A stretch of DNA of 64,000 nucleotides from Lysinibacillus contaminans (GTDB taxonomy: Bacteria; Bacillota; Bacilli; Bacillales_A; Planococcaceae). The notes under the pieces are model-generated. The model was given only the letters and a program-made list of their open reading frames with translations, made no database searches and was not told where the DNA came from. Location: positions 1,798,001-1,862,000 of the forward strand of contig NZ_LGRV01000003.1 of NCBI RefSeq assembly GCF_001278945.1, read 5' to 3'. Positions 46,679 to 56,028 of the stretch are shown here, piece after piece (position 1 is the first letter of the stretch; every line of letters begins with the position of its first letter). The position numbers and the translations under genes were made by a program.

Positions 46679-46963
46679 TATATCAAACTGCCCATATCAG
46701 TAAATAGTGGTTTGCAAGGATATATATTTGGGAAAATGGCTTGGTCGATGGGCCACAATGGAAAAAGTTTAGTTTTCAATCCACTGGCTATTATCAGTTC
46801 AGTTCCCTATATGTTAGCAGGTTATTACATTTGTGAACGCGTTCTATTAGGGAATTGGATTGTACCAGCTGCCACTATTCCTGGGAACCTTCTTCAGAAG
46901 GCAGTAGGAATCTGTGTAGCCATTCCGGTTTGTCTAGTGCTAAAAAGAATTCCTATTTTTTAA
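46679..46963 (+). pseudogene. C-terminal remnant of an ECF transporter S component
   Basis: About 95 codons encoding the last membrane segments of a vitamin/precursor S component: PLAIISSVPYMLAGYYICE, GNWIVPAATIPGNLLQKAVG and IPVCLVLKRIPIF. The first half is missing, an in-frame stop precedes it, and no ribosome site or start fits. The substrate type cannot be judged. Flanks 46964-47096 are empty. Confidence 0.6.
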
Positions 46964-47096
46964 TAACTCTTAAAATATGTGACTCCAGCAACAAACTGAA
47001 GTACTCTCATTACTACATAAAAGCCTATCTCCTGTTTTTCTAAGAGATAGGCTTAATTACTAAAACTAATCTAAGAAAACTACTTATTTCTTAAAT

Positions 47097-48332
47097 TCAC
47101 ATATGCCTTTCCTCTTCTTTTAAGAGTCCTACAGGCAAATAATAAGATAAATTATTAGTTATGGTACCTCCAACTCTATAACCGAGTGCTGCCGATTTAC
47201 CGTTAAGTAAAAAGCTTCCAAGTAAAAGTCGACCATCTTGTTTTCCCTTTTTACTATTAAAAGTAATTGATGGATGCTCGACAAATTGTTGATAAACAGG
47301 GATATATTCCGAATAAGATCTTTGAACATCCGTGTGGATTAACTGACCATCATAATTAAATATTTCTACGGTGTCCCCTTCTCTCCCAAAAGAAGGCTTT
47401 TTCACAAAAGGGAGGCCTTTTTGTAAAAAATAATCTGGTTCAAGATAAGTCGGAAGAAAATATTCATCGATCCACTTATGCTCTTCCACTGTAAAAAAAG
47501 TGTTCTGTTCTTCATGTAGTCCCCAAATGACTGCCTGAACAACTTTATTTTGTAATAAAAAGGATGAAGGAGGATTAATGATCGAGAGCTTCCCTTCCTC
47601 AACAAGTTCCAATAACCAGCAACCAATTGGATTTCCTTCCGCATCTACGTCCTTTATCAAACTTTCTATCGGGAATGTCTGGCGATAAAGAACATCTATT
47701 TTGATTCCATCCTCATCAAAAAGACCTACACCTTTTTGAATCTGTAGCTTATCTAATGGGGTGAATTTTGATGACACAGCAGTTTGAAGATACAGGACGG
47801 TTTCGAAATCTTCAATGTTATCCTGGTGTGCAGTAAAAACAATATGGGGGGATATTTTATTTGTACTTTGAACTATGCTTTCGTGAACTGCCTTTCGTAA
47901 AAACCTTTCCATGCCCTCATTTGGGTTTTCCACTCCAAATTCTTTACATACCATTGTATTAATATAAAATAATTCTTTAATAAATGTAGGGGTGTCGGCG
48001 TTAATTTCAATGCATTTATAGCTACCTCTATAGGGAATTAGGTCAAGTCGCGAAATAACACTCTCGACTGGAAGGGTTTTTAATCTTATAAATGAAACGG
48101 TCTCTTTTGGAAATCCCATTTCAAGTAGGGTTTGATCTGGCACCTTTCGAAGCAATGCTGCAGTTTTAAAAAAAATAAAACCAATACGCTCACTTATACG
48201 ACGTATTCTAACAACCTCTGCTTGATTTATTAGTTTTATGTCATAAAGAGCATATTCCTCCCCATAAAGGTCAGCCCAAAAGCCTCCGATTTTCTCATAA
48301 AACTCCTGCCTTTTTGTACTATACTCGCTCAA
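47097..48332 (-). CDS. Glutathionylspermidine synthase-like ATP-grasp amidoligase
   Basis: ATP-grasp enzyme related to E. coli YgiC/YjfC and the synthetase domain of Gsp, 411 residues. Seen: RIDLIPYRGSYKCIEINADTPT-like core (RLDLIP...IEINADTP), a Lys in FVKKPSFGREGDTV (ATP-grasp/P-loop region) and a C-terminal LGSFLLNGKSAALGYRVGG. These enzymes form amide bonds between a carboxylate and an amine. It is last of four minus-strand genes with 2-nt spacing from the unknown protein upstream. Since Bacillales lack glutathione, another substrate, perhaps a peptide or the lipoprotein of the cluster, is likely (inference). Confidence 0.85.
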   Translation of the reverse strand: MSEYSTKRQEFYEKIGGFWADLYGEEYALYDIKLINQAEVVRIRRISERIGFIFFKTAALLRKVPDQTLLEMGFPKETVSFIRLKTLPVESVISRLDLIPYRGSYKCIEINADTPTFIKELFYINTMVCKEFGVENPNEGMERFLRKAVHESIVQSTNKISPHIVFTAHQDNIEDFETVLYLQTAVSSKFTPLDKLQIQKGVGLFDEDGIKIDVLYRQTFPIESLIKDVDAEGNPIGCWLLELVEEGKLSIINPPSSFLLQNKVVQAVIWGLHEEQNTFFTVEEHKWIDEYFLPTYLEPDYFLQKGLPFVKKPSFGREGDTVEIFNYDGQLIHTDVQRSYSEYIPVYQQFVEHPSITFNSKKGKQDGRLLLGSFLLNGKSAALGYRVGGTITNNLSYYLPVGLLKEEERHM

Positions 48333-48334
48333 TC

Positions 48335-48790
48335 CTATTCCTCTCCTAAATCCTTAACGTAAATCACATACACGCCTCGATCTTCATCTATCTCTGTAGA
48401 GGTTCTAAGCTTTTGTCCGATTCCTGGCACATCCACAACATCCTTTAAAAGAAAACGAAGAACATCAAAATGAGTACTACAAGGAATACGAGAAATGAGT
48501 CGAAAATTCTCTCTTATATCATAGCTACGAAACTCAATGTGTATTCCCTCACCTCGAAAACTTTTTTCATCTTCTCCAGACAAGTTTTTCCCTATTTCTT
48601 TTATCACTAAAATGTCTTCTTCTCCATCCATTTCAGTAGCAGTAAGCTCATACTCGGTTCCTCTCATTATAAAATATGTACACAGCTGTCTAGCGTAAAA
48701 TTCATCCATTCCAACGTTTGAAACAGTATATTCATAGAACGGCTCATAATGGCCATAGCCTTTATCAATATAATAAATTATTTTTTTCAA
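48335..48790 (-). CDS. Unknown protein of the ATP-grasp cluster
   Basis: A 151-residue soluble protein I do not recognise. It is beta/alpha in pattern with many aromatic and acidic residues (YYIDKGYGHYEPFYEYTVSN near the start; two Cys in all but no metal motif). It occupies the place taken by accessory proteins such as DUF2491/DUF4178 in related ligase operons, but the match is not established. It ends 2 nt before the ligase start, so the two are surely co-translated. Confidence 0.75.
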   Translation of the reverse strand: MKKIIYYIDKGYGHYEPFYEYTVSNVGMDEFYARQLCTYFIMRGTEYELTATEMDGEEDILVIKEIGKNLSGEDEKSFRGEGIHIEFRSYDIRENFRLISRIPCSTHFDVLRFLLKDVVDVPGIGQKLRTSTEIDEDRGVYVIYVKDLGEE

Positions 48791-48808
48791 TTTACTACCT
48801 CAATTCAT

Positions 48809-49225
48809 TTAGTAAGATAGACATTTGGCAACTATCCAGCCAATGGCTAAGGATAAGGATAATAACATCGTACCGACAGCCCGATTATCCGCTTCGATTG
48901 CTTCATGGATACTAAAACGTATTGTGATTATTTCCGCAAAAATAAACGCTAGAATTTGAGATACAATCCCAACAACACCCCAAATCGCCATATCAAGCAA
49001 CGATACCGAATATTCAGCAGCAGCTCCTAAAACAATCGCCAGACCCATGACTTTCCCACCGAGTGACATTGCAGCTGTTACATTTTTCCCAGCAATCAAA
49101 CGAAATTCCTTTAACTTCGGTGTGCTAATTGCAAATAAAGCCACCCCTACAGTAAGTAGAAGCAGGGCAACTCCTAAATAAGATAGAAAATTGATATATA
49201 AATTCACAAAAATTCTCCTTTTCAA
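48809..49225 (-). CDS. DUF350 membrane protein (YjfL-like)
   Basis: Integral membrane protein of 138 residues with four hydrophobic helices in two similar halves (about 9-30, 48-70, 78-100 and 115-137). The repeat MSLGGKVMGLAIVLGAAAEYS / ADNRAVGTMLLSLSLAIGWIV is the DUF350 duplication. DUF350 proteins are steady neighbours of GSP-synthetase-like ligases in many bacteria, including E. coli yjfL-yjfC. Role unknown. RBS AAGGAG precedes ATG. Confidence 0.85.
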   Translation of the reverse strand: MKRRIFVNLYINFLSYLGVALLLLTVGVALFAISTPKLKEFRLIAGKNVTAAMSLGGKVMGLAIVLGAAAEYSVSLLDMAIWGVVGIVSQILAFIFAEIITIRFSIHEAIEADNRAVGTMLLSLSLAIGWIVAKCLSY

Positions 49226-49246
49226 CTCTAATGTATGTAGGAATAC

Positions 49247-49591
49247 TTATCCCCCGAAGTGGTTCGAGCCATTTCCAAATCCAGAGCTCGTATTGTTTCC
49301 TCGTTTAAATGAGGAGCTATTTTTATAACTATTGTAGTCACTGTTTGTTAATAATGAATTTTTATTGTTATAATAATGACCGCCATAGTAATAATGACCA
49401 TAGTAACTTGAACTGTTGTCATCACATACCCAGACTCCTTCATCATCTTCCCATTCCCAATCGCTACAATCTTGATCATTTGGTTTAGGAGGGAGATCAT
49501 TGCTGTCGGTATCGCATCCAGTAAGACTAAGTGTAAGTGCAGTCATTGAAACACCTACCATAATTCTTTGTGTTTTCCCCACTATTTTCAC
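49247..49591 (-). CDS. Small lipoprotein of the ATP-grasp cluster (YgiB/YjfM-like)
   Basis: Exported protein of about 114 residues. Signal peptide with lipobox LSLTGC, so lipidated at Cys. The mature part is acidic (CSDWEWEDDEGVWVCDD, two Cys that may pair) and then Tyr/Gly/Asn/Ser-rich with a GNGSNHFGG end. Start: GTG at 49591 behind AAGGAAG; 49597 is also in frame. E. coli YgiB/YjfM (DUF1190) are lipoprotein partners of the same ligases, and this one has the same low-complexity ending. It may be a substrate of the ligase (inference). Confidence 0.75.
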   Translation of the reverse strand: MKIVGKTQRIMVGVSMTALTLSLTGCDTDSNDLPPKPNDQDCSDWEWEDDEGVWVCDDNSSSYYGHYYYGGHYYNNKNSLLTNSDYNSYKNSSSFKRGNNTSSGFGNGSNHFGG

Positions 49592-49756
49592 CCCCACTTC
49601 CTTTTTGCATTATACTTTACGAAATGTTTTATAAAAAGATTCAAAAAAAGCTATTTCTAGTAATCTGAGGTAGTTTCACAAACTTCATTATTCCAGAGAA
49701 AAAGAAGTAATAGTTATCAAACAGGAAACCCTCCTTGGCCTGCTAACTGCAGAGTT

Positions 49757-49798
49757 TTAAAAAAAGAACCTTCAATCCAAAATTGGATCAAAGGTTCT
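49757..49798 (-). terminator. Terminator of mqo
   Basis: AGAACCTT/AAGGTTCT with an inner ATCCA/TGGAT stem, followed by T7 on the minus strand. Between it and mqo are two cre-like sequences (49843-49856 and 49919-49932); the rest of 49598-49974 holds the promoter region of the lipoprotein gene with no clear -10. Confidence 0.85.
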
Positions 49799-49974
49799 AT
49801 GCTTTATTCTCAATGATATTCTATTATTCATTCAATACTTTATGTAAACGTTCTTCATCTCACATAGCAATTTCAATATTTTCATCCTAGAAATGACTGT
49901 TCATTGAAAAAAATGGAACGTAAACGTTTTCATTAAATATCTTTGTTTCCACATCCAAAGAGTTAACTATATGA

Positions 49975-51462
49975 CTAGTTTTCCTTTAGACCAAGCACCT
50001 GTGATGTTGAAGTATGCATTTCTTGGAAAATCTCTGGGTTTTCCGCTAGTGACTTGCCATAAGAAGGAATCATTTCTTTTAATTTTGGTTCCCACTCTTT
50101 TACATGTTGCGGGAAGCATTTATTGATTACTTGAATCATAACGTGAACAGCAGTAGAAGCACCTGGTGAAGCACCTAGTAATGCAGCAACCGAACCATCA
50201 GCAGCACTAACAACTTCCGTACCAAATTGAAGCGTTCCTTTACCACCAGCTTCAGTATCTTTAATAACTTGTACACGTTGACCAGCTACTACAATATCCC
50301 AATCATCGGTTTTAGCGTTCGGGATAAAGTCACGTAACTCATCCATACGTTGCTCTTTTGATAACATAAGTTGTTGAATTAGGTATTTTGTTAAGCCCAT
50401 CTCTTTAACGCCTGCCGCTAATAATGTTGTGATATTATGCGGTTTTACAGAAGCGAATAAATCCATATTTGAACCTGTTTTCAAGAACTTTGGTGAGAAA
50501 CCAGCGAACGGTCCAAATAGTAATGCTTTTTTGTTATCGATATATCGTGTGTCAAGGTGTGGAACAGACATTGGTGGAGCACCAACTTTAGCTTTTCCGT
50601 ATACTTTTGCATGATGTTGATCAGCAATCTCTTGATTTTTACATACAAGGAATAGCCCGCTGATTGGGAATCCACCAATATGTTTCCCTTCAGGAATACC
50701 TGTTTTTTGAAGTAATTCTAGGCTTCCTCCACCAGCTCCAAGGAAGACGAAATCTGCTGTATGATATTCCATTTTACAGCCATCGATATCGTGTACTTTA
50801 AGTTCCCATTTGTCTTCTTTAGTACGGTTAATAGCTTGGACAGTATGTTTGTAGTTGATATCAACATTTTGAGTTTCTAAGTGGTCAAATAACATACGCG
50901 TTAAAGCACCGAAGTTAACATCCGTACCATCGTCTACTTTTGTTGCCGCAATTGCTTCTCCAGCTAGACGGTCTTCCATAATAAGTGGAATCCATTTTTT
51001 CAGTGTTTCCGCATCATTAGAAAATTCCATGCCCTGGAACAATGGATTTTTTGACATAGCTTCAAAACGTTTCTTTAAAAACGCTACATTACTTTCGCCT
51101 TGTACCATACTGATATGAGGTATTGGCATGATAAAATCTTGTGGATTATTAATAAGGTTACTATTTACAAGGTACGACCAAAACTGCTTTGAAAGTTGGA
51201 ACTGTTCATTAACATTAATCGCTTTTTTAATATCAATAGAGCCGTCTGGTTTTTCTGAAGTGTAGTTCAGCTCGCATAGCGCAGCATGGCCCGTTCCCGC
51301 ATTATTCCATTCGTTAGAGCTTTCTTCCCCTGCTTTTTCAAGTGACTCAAACACTTTGATATTCCATTCCGGTGCTAATTCTTTTAGCATTGATCCCAAT
51401 GTCGCGCTCATGATTCCGGCACCAATTAAAATAACGTCTGTTTTAGTTTTTTTGTTACCCAT
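49975..51462 (-). CDS. mqo: Malate:quinone oxidoreductase
   Basis: FAD enzyme at the inner membrane face oxidising malate to oxaloacetate with electrons to menaquinone. 495 residues from the ATG at 51462, behind AAGGATGG. FAD loop [62 protein letters not shown]; and [13 protein letters not shown] near the end are all Mqo signatures. Mqo supplements or replaces NAD malate dehydrogenase in the TCA cycle. Single gene with its own terminator. Confidence 0.96.
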   Translation of the reverse strand: MGNKKTKTDVILIGAGIMSATLGSMLKELAPEWNIKVFESLEKAGEESSNEWNNAGTGHAALCELNYTSEKPDGSIDIKKAINVNEQFQLSKQFWSYLVNSNLINNPQDFIMPIPHISMVQGESNVAFLKKRFEAMSKNPLFQGMEFSNDAETLKKWIPLIMEDRLAGEAIAATKVDDGTDVNFGALTRMLFDHLETQNVDINYKHTVQAINRTKEDKWELKVHDIDGCKMEYHTADFVFLGAGGGSLELLQKTGIPEGKHIGGFPISGLFLVCKNQEIADQHHAKVYGKAKVGAPPMSVPHLDTRYIDNKKALLFGPFAGFSPKFLKTGSNMDLFASVKPHNITTLLAAGVKEMGLTKYLIQQLMLSKEQRMDELRDFIPNAKTDDWDIVVAGQRVQVIKDTEAGGKGTLQFGTEVVSAADGSVAALLGASPGASTAVHVMIQVINKCFPQHVKEWEPKLKEMIPSYGKSLAENPEIFQEMHTSTSQVLGLKEN

Positions 51463-51785
51463 TTCTACCATCCTTATACTGTAAATTTTGCAAAAAAGGA
51501 TGTAGGAGCTCCCGCTTAGGCGTCATAAAAAGACAAGAAGCGACCTTGGAACACACCTTTTCTGTATCAATTTCAACCTTACTGTAGTGTATCACAACTA
51601 TTTAAATATTAAAATATCTACTACCTATATGAGAGTTATCGGTAACAAGTGAGAAGTCTTGTCCATAATGTTCTAGAAATAGACACAAATGAATGCTATT
51701 TTCGTTATTTAATCAACTCAAAATACATGCGCAACCTGTTATATAGCAGATTTTATTTAGTTAAAATTTTTGTCAGAATTACTCA
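51463..51785. other. Intergenic region upstream of mqo
   Basis: No gene seen. AT-rich sequence that must hold the mqo promoter; no confident -35/-10 pair could be picked. Confidence 0.4.
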
Positions 51786-51820
51786 CAAAAAAGCCCCTAG
51801 AACTTTTTTGTCCTAGAAGC
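51786..51820 (-). terminator. Terminator of the small membrane-protein gene
   Basis: GCTTCTAGGA pairs with TTCTAGGGGC (two G-U), then TTTTTTG on the minus strand; 24 nt after the stop of the 50-codon gene. Confidence 0.8.
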
Positions 51821-51844
51821 TCATTATCGACACTTTTTCACGTT

Positions 51845-51997
51845 TTAAAATATATCAGATAAATATGATTGAACAGAGTTAGGTAATAGTTGATAGAATA
51901 ATCCTTCATATATAATATCAAGTAAACCGGCAATGATAAAAATTAGTAAAAATATTAATATCATCGGTTTCTTGTTTTTTTTTGAAATCCACTTCAA
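51845..51997 (-). CDS. Small single-pass membrane protein (50 residues)
   Basis: A short gene supported by a strong GGAGG site 8 nt before a TTG start, a compact sensible product and its own terminator. Basic N-terminus (MKWISKKNKKP), one hydrophobic helix (MILIFLLIFIIAGLLDII), and a polar tail. Such proteins often associate with larger membrane complexes or act as toxins of type I systems; the acidic, long tail makes a toxin less likely. Function unknown. Confidence 0.6.
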   Translation of the reverse strand: MKWISKKNKKPMILIFLLIFIIAGLLDIIYEGLFYQLLPNSVQSYLSDIF

Positions 51998-52297
51998 TAT
52001 GTTCGCCTCCACTGTAAAATAACATGATCGTCTACAGCTTAATTATATAATGATTAAACCAACATTTATATAATTCTTGAAGACTGTAATTATTTTCTTT
52101 TGATGAGGTCCCCTTTTACTAATTAAATGCGTCAATTAGTTGTCTCAGAACGATATAACCTCATGTAGGTTCAATCATTCCTTGTCACCCCTCTTCGAAA
52201 TGTTACATAAAATAGTGCTGTACAACATGTTTTTTATCCGGGCAGGAATTTTGCGCCATCAATGTTCGATTGAGATTTAATAAAGAGAGGAATGGCT

Positions 52298-52789
52298 ATG
52301 GTAAATTTTAAATCTTTTCGTGGGATTGTTACTCAGATCAATGATTTTATGATTGAGCAAAATGGGGAAAGCGAAGGTTGTTATAAACTAATGACTGTAG
52401 AAGATGGGGTTGGCGGCATCGTTAATTTTGTCATCTCACCTACTACTTACTTTGTGAACCATGAAATTGTAACTGTCGGGAATCAAATTACAGGCTATTA
52501 TGATGGGGATGCACCTGTTCCTTTGATATACCCGCCACAATATCGAGCACTTGTTGTTGTCAAGGAAACCAACTATCAAAATGTAAAAGTAGATTTTTTT
52601 AATAACCAACTGGTGAGCAGTGATGGAGAGTTAAAGTTAAATCTCTCACCCTATACCCCTATCTTCCTCACAAATGACCAACCTTTTTCAAAAAATCCTG
52701 CAAATCGAAACCTAATTGTGCTATATGGGCCTACTACAAGAAGTATTCCTGCACAAACCACACCATATAAAATAATCGTTTGGTGTTAA
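52298..52789 (+). CDS. Conserved hypothetical protein, beta-rich
   Basis: A 163-residue soluble protein without signal peptide. The ATG at 52298 is 7 nt after AGAGAGG; the ATG two codons earlier lies too close. It begins NFKSFRGIVTQINDF, continues VNFVISPTTYFV and DGDAPVPLIYPPQYRALVV, and ends GPTTRSIPAQTTPYKIIV. I recall similar proteins in Bacillus and Clostridium annotated only as hypothetical; the pattern looks like an OB-fold/beta-barrel. Possibly spore- or surface-associated, but without evidence. Confidence 0.75.
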   Translation: MVNFKSFRGIVTQINDFMIEQNGESEGCYKLMTVEDGVGGIVNFVISPTTYFVNHEIVTVGNQITGYYDGDAPVPLIYPPQYRALVVVKETNYQNVKVDFFNNQLVSSDGELKLNLSPYTPIFLTNDQPFSKNPANRNLIVLYGPTTRSIPAQTTPYKIIVWC

Positions 52790-52837
52790 CACTATGCTTG
52801 GAATGAAAGCGGACCAATTGCCGAATCAAGAATATAA

Positions 52838-52877
52838 AATAACCCCCGTACGTTTTTATAGACCTACGAGGGTTATT
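52838..52877. terminator. Shared hairpin between convergent hypothetical genes
   Basis: AATAACCCCCGTACG and CTACGAGGGTTATT pair with two internal mismatches around a T-rich loop. It serves both convergent genes. Confidence 0.65.
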
Positions 52878-52885
52878 GTATGATG

Positions 52886-53152
52886 TTACTGATTTTTCAT
52901 TTCGTGTAATTGCTGCCTAATCTGCTCTAACTGTTCTCTATTTTGTTGAACGATATCCAAATGCTCACCATATTGTTCAGCATTTGAGAGTGCATTTTCA
53001 GCATGTGATACTTGTTCGAAAACATGCTCAACTGCCATCTCTTCTGGCCGTGACTTCGCTATCTTCAACAAACGCTCTGCCTTTTGAACAGAGTTGCTTG
53101 ACAAAGTGCTTGGATGGTCCTGTTTCCAACTTACATCTGAATGCTTAGCCAA
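52886..53152 (-). CDS. Small helical hypothetical protein
   Basis: An 88-residue hydrophilic protein with predicted coiled coil over most of its length (SVQKAERLLKIAKSRPEEM; HLDIVQQNREQLEQIRQQLHEM). TTG start about 11 nt after GGAAGGG. Size and composition recall small spore-core proteins such as Tlp or Ssp types, but no family motif is matched, so no name is given. Confidence 0.6.
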   Translation of the reverse strand: MAKHSDVSWKQDHPSTLSSNSVQKAERLLKIAKSRPEEMAVEHVFEQVSHAENALSNAEQYGEHLDIVQQNREQLEQIRQQLHEMKNQ

Positions 53153-53747
53153 TTTTGCTTCATCCCTTCCTACCGATTAAATAAATGATCTAGACATAGT
53201 ATTGTGAAATGTCCAGAGAATATGCAAGGCTAGCGTGACGAATATCTATGTAAGCTAAAAAATGAATTCTGGTACATAATTTGAAGCATTATTGAAAATA
53301 ATATTATGAAAAAAATCACGAGTAAATGATGCAAGAGCAGTTGATATTTTAATAACAATATCCCTAATTCATAACAAAACCCTGATTGACTTTTATGTCC
53401 AACCAGGGCTTATTAACAAATTCATCAAGTATTCATTGCTAGACTTTAAGCTAACCGTTCTTCAATCAATTTATAAATACAGTTTTCTTTTAGATTAATT
53501 CTTATATTCTCAAACAGTTCTTATAATACTTTTTTACAAGCGTATTGATTAGGTAAATATTATATGGTTTTATCATTATTCATAAAGCTTCCCATCATAG
53601 ATTGTAGCGGAAATCAACTTTTTCTATCATTAGGATTAGATAGCATTAGTTAATCAACACACCTGACTTTTTTATATATTATCTTAAAACAGTCTTCATC
53701 TGTTAACTTTTTGAAGCGGTACTTAGTGTAGTGGTTTTGTACCAAAA
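53153..53747. other. Intergenic region with one hairpin
   Basis: No gene seen in 595 bp of AT-rich sequence. A stem at about 53379-53418 (CCCTGGTTGGAC with GTCAATCAGGG, two mismatches), followed on the minus strand by TTTTGTT, may be the terminator of the amidohydrolase gene or of a lost transcript. Confidence 0.45.
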
Positions 53748-55361
53748 TCAGCGATGGAACACCTCTTGCCCTTCAAAGAAAGTCATTAAAATCTTCGTAT
53801 CGCTAATCTCCTCAACTGGAACTTCGAAGAGATTTTTCTCCAAAACAACTAGATCTGCTTTCTTACCCACTTCAATAGATCCTGTTTCATTTTCTCTGAA
53901 CATTAAATGAGCGCCATTTAATGTATAGCTAGTGATCATTTGATCAAGTGAGGCATTTTCTTCAGGCTTAAGATTTCCCTCTTCATCCTTTGCTATCATA
54001 CCTCCTTGAATGCCATCCATAGGCCAGAATTCATTTACAGGAAAGTCACTCGATGAGGAAACTGGAATTCCCATCTCAAAATAACTTTTCATTCGTGCGA
54101 CTCCCCAGTAAGAACCAGGCTGCGGAGATGGAATTACTCGTAATTCCTTCAAGCGTTTCATTTCTTCATCACTAGGATTAGGAAGATGGGTAATCACATG
54201 TCGAGAATCCCTAGTCCCATTTTGTCCAGCGGCTTCTTCAAAAGCATCTAGAGTCGCGTTTACCCCTGAACCAAACGCGTGAACGAAAACTCGAAAACCT
54301 TCTTTATCCGCAGCAGCTACAACCTTCTCTAAATGATCTTGTTTCCAAGTCGATTTATATTCTTCGTCATCAGCAAATATTTTAATGGAATTTGCATTAT
54401 ACAACTTTCCTTGATGTCCATCACGTAATTTTTTAAATCTCTCGATCTGCTCTGGACCTTTCGTTTCATCGGCCCATAACGCGATTTCGTATCGTAAAGT
54501 CAATTTACCTTCTTTGTCTAATTCTTTTAATGCATCCAGCAAAGTTTCGTGTGGCGATTCTCCGGCAAGGGGTATGAAGACGGAGGTTGTCCCTCTCTCA
54601 GCAGCCATTTCCTGAAAAGCAAGAATCCCCATTTTATTTTGTTCTACCGTAAAGTAAGGTTCTGGAAGACCTTTAACCAAAAGAGCAATAGCAGTAAATT
54701 CACGTATAATTCCAGTTGGTTCTCCGGTTACAGGGTCTCGTTCAATAAATCCTCCTTGGGGATTAGGAGTGTCTTTATCGATGCCTGCTAATTCAAGGGC
54801 TTTTGAGTTAACCCATATCGTGTGATGGTCGTTATCAATCATAACAACAGGTAGATCGGAAACGACTTCATCAAGCAATTTTTTAGGAGCCAGTTTTCTA
54901 CTTTCACTCTCTTTTTGGATTAAGCTTTTGTCCCAACCCACACCGCGTAATTGTTCTAAGTTAGGATTTTTTTTATGGAACTTTTTGATGTCACTTGCAT
55001 ACTTTTTCATTGTGTTGGAGGGATTAAGATCTATCCAAAAAAGTTCTTCCGATTTAGCGTACATATGGCTGTGGGTATCGATAATTCCAGGTATAACCAT
55101 TTTACCCTTTAGGTCAATCTCTTTCGTGTCATTTCCTTTGAAAGCCTCCACGCCTTTGTTATCACCAACATAAACAATTTCTCCATCCTTTACAGCAACT
55201 GCTTTTGCTATACTTCGATTTTCATCTACTGTATACACAGAGCCATTTTTCAAAATTAAATCGGCTGAAAGAGCGTTTCCAGAAGCTAAAACTGATCCGC
55301 TTCCAACAAAACTTGAACAAAACAGCAAAAATATAAGAAAATAACTGAACTTTTTTTTCAA
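53748..55361 (-). CDS. Secreted metal-dependent amidohydrolase (YtcJ-like, Amidohydro_3)
   Basis: Exported hydrolase of 537 residues. Signal peptide at 1-26 (KKKFSYFLIFLLFCSSFVGSG then VLAS). Mature enzyme: GKMVIPGIIDTHSHMY (metal His-x-His), GVGWDKS, RIEHLP-like region as HVITHLPNPS, SSDFPVNEFWPMDGIQG, and GSIEVGKKADLVVLEKNLF, the ending common to imidazolonase-like amidohydrolases. YtcJ-type enzymes are usually cytoplasmic; a secreted form is less common. Substrate unknown. Monocistronic. Confidence 0.87.
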   Translation of the reverse strand: MKKKFSYFLIFLLFCSSFVGSGSVLASGNALSADLILKNGSVYTVDENRSIAKAVAVKDGEIVYVGDNKGVEAFKGNDTKEIDLKGKMVIPGIIDTHSHMYAKSEELFWIDLNPSNTMKKYASDIKKFHKKNPNLEQLRGVGWDKSLIQKESESRKLAPKKLLDEVVSDLPVVMIDNDHHTIWVNSKALELAGIDKDTPNPQGGFIERDPVTGEPTGIIREFTAIALLVKGLPEPYFTVEQNKMGILAFQEMAAERGTTSVFIPLAGESPHETLLDALKELDKEGKLTLRYEIALWADETKGPEQIERFKKLRDGHQGKLYNANSIKIFADDEEYKSTWKQDHLEKVVAAADKEGFRVFVHAFGSGVNATLDAFEEAAGQNGTRDSRHVITHLPNPSDEEMKRLKELRVIPSPQPGSYWGVARMKSYFEMGIPVSSSSDFPVNEFWPMDGIQGGMIAKDEEGNLKPEENASLDQMITSYTLNGAHLMFRENETGSIEVGKKADLVVLEKNLFEVPVEEISDTKILMTFFEGQEVFHR

Positions 55362-56028
55362 AAACTATCACTCCTTATTTGCTAAGTTTAAAGTTTTCTA
55401 ACCGATAATTAACTGATGAGCATTCCTCCATGAATACCATCACCACATGGATAAAATACGTGAAAGACTTTCAGGTTTTAGGACTATTTTTTAAAAAAAT
55501 TTAAACACAAGGTTCATGGACTTAAAAGATTACTACTAGTCAACTGTCATCAAGCACCTCCAATAAAATAAACAAATAAAGCGCTTACAAAATCTTCGGA
55601 GTACAATTTCGATTCCTTCCTCCTCTCTGAATCTTAATAGTTAATGATACCAATCTATCAATATAAACGTTACCCACAGAATGAAGGGAAATTAATAATG
55701 CATTTTATCATTTTGGTGGAAGGTTTTCATTTATATTTATAAAATCGGTTGCAAAAGCCGATTCTACTATCCCTACAAAAGATGAAATAAGTAATCTCGA
55801 AAATTGCCGCAACAAAATGGTAAAGGGAGAACACTTGGTATATCAAGCATTCTCCTTCTTTTGTTTTCATTAAAGTTCAGAAATATATGACCTCACTTAC
55901 TTGTGATGCGATTCTCTGTAACTGGTCTAATTGCGGTTATTAAAAATTATTGGAATCATATATCATTTTCAATTATACTGTTTGATAATTACTCACATTC
56001 TAATAAAGAAGGTAGGATAGGAAAACTG
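55362..56028. other. Intergenic region with a plus-strand terminator
   Basis: No complete gene. GGAGAA..CTTG/CAAG..TTCTCC at 55826-55855 is followed by TTCTTTTGTTTTC, a terminator-like hairpin pointing plus with no intact gene before it, suggesting a deleted gene. The last part is the upstream region of the next gene; an in-frame extension to 55903 has no ribosome site. Confidence 0.45.
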
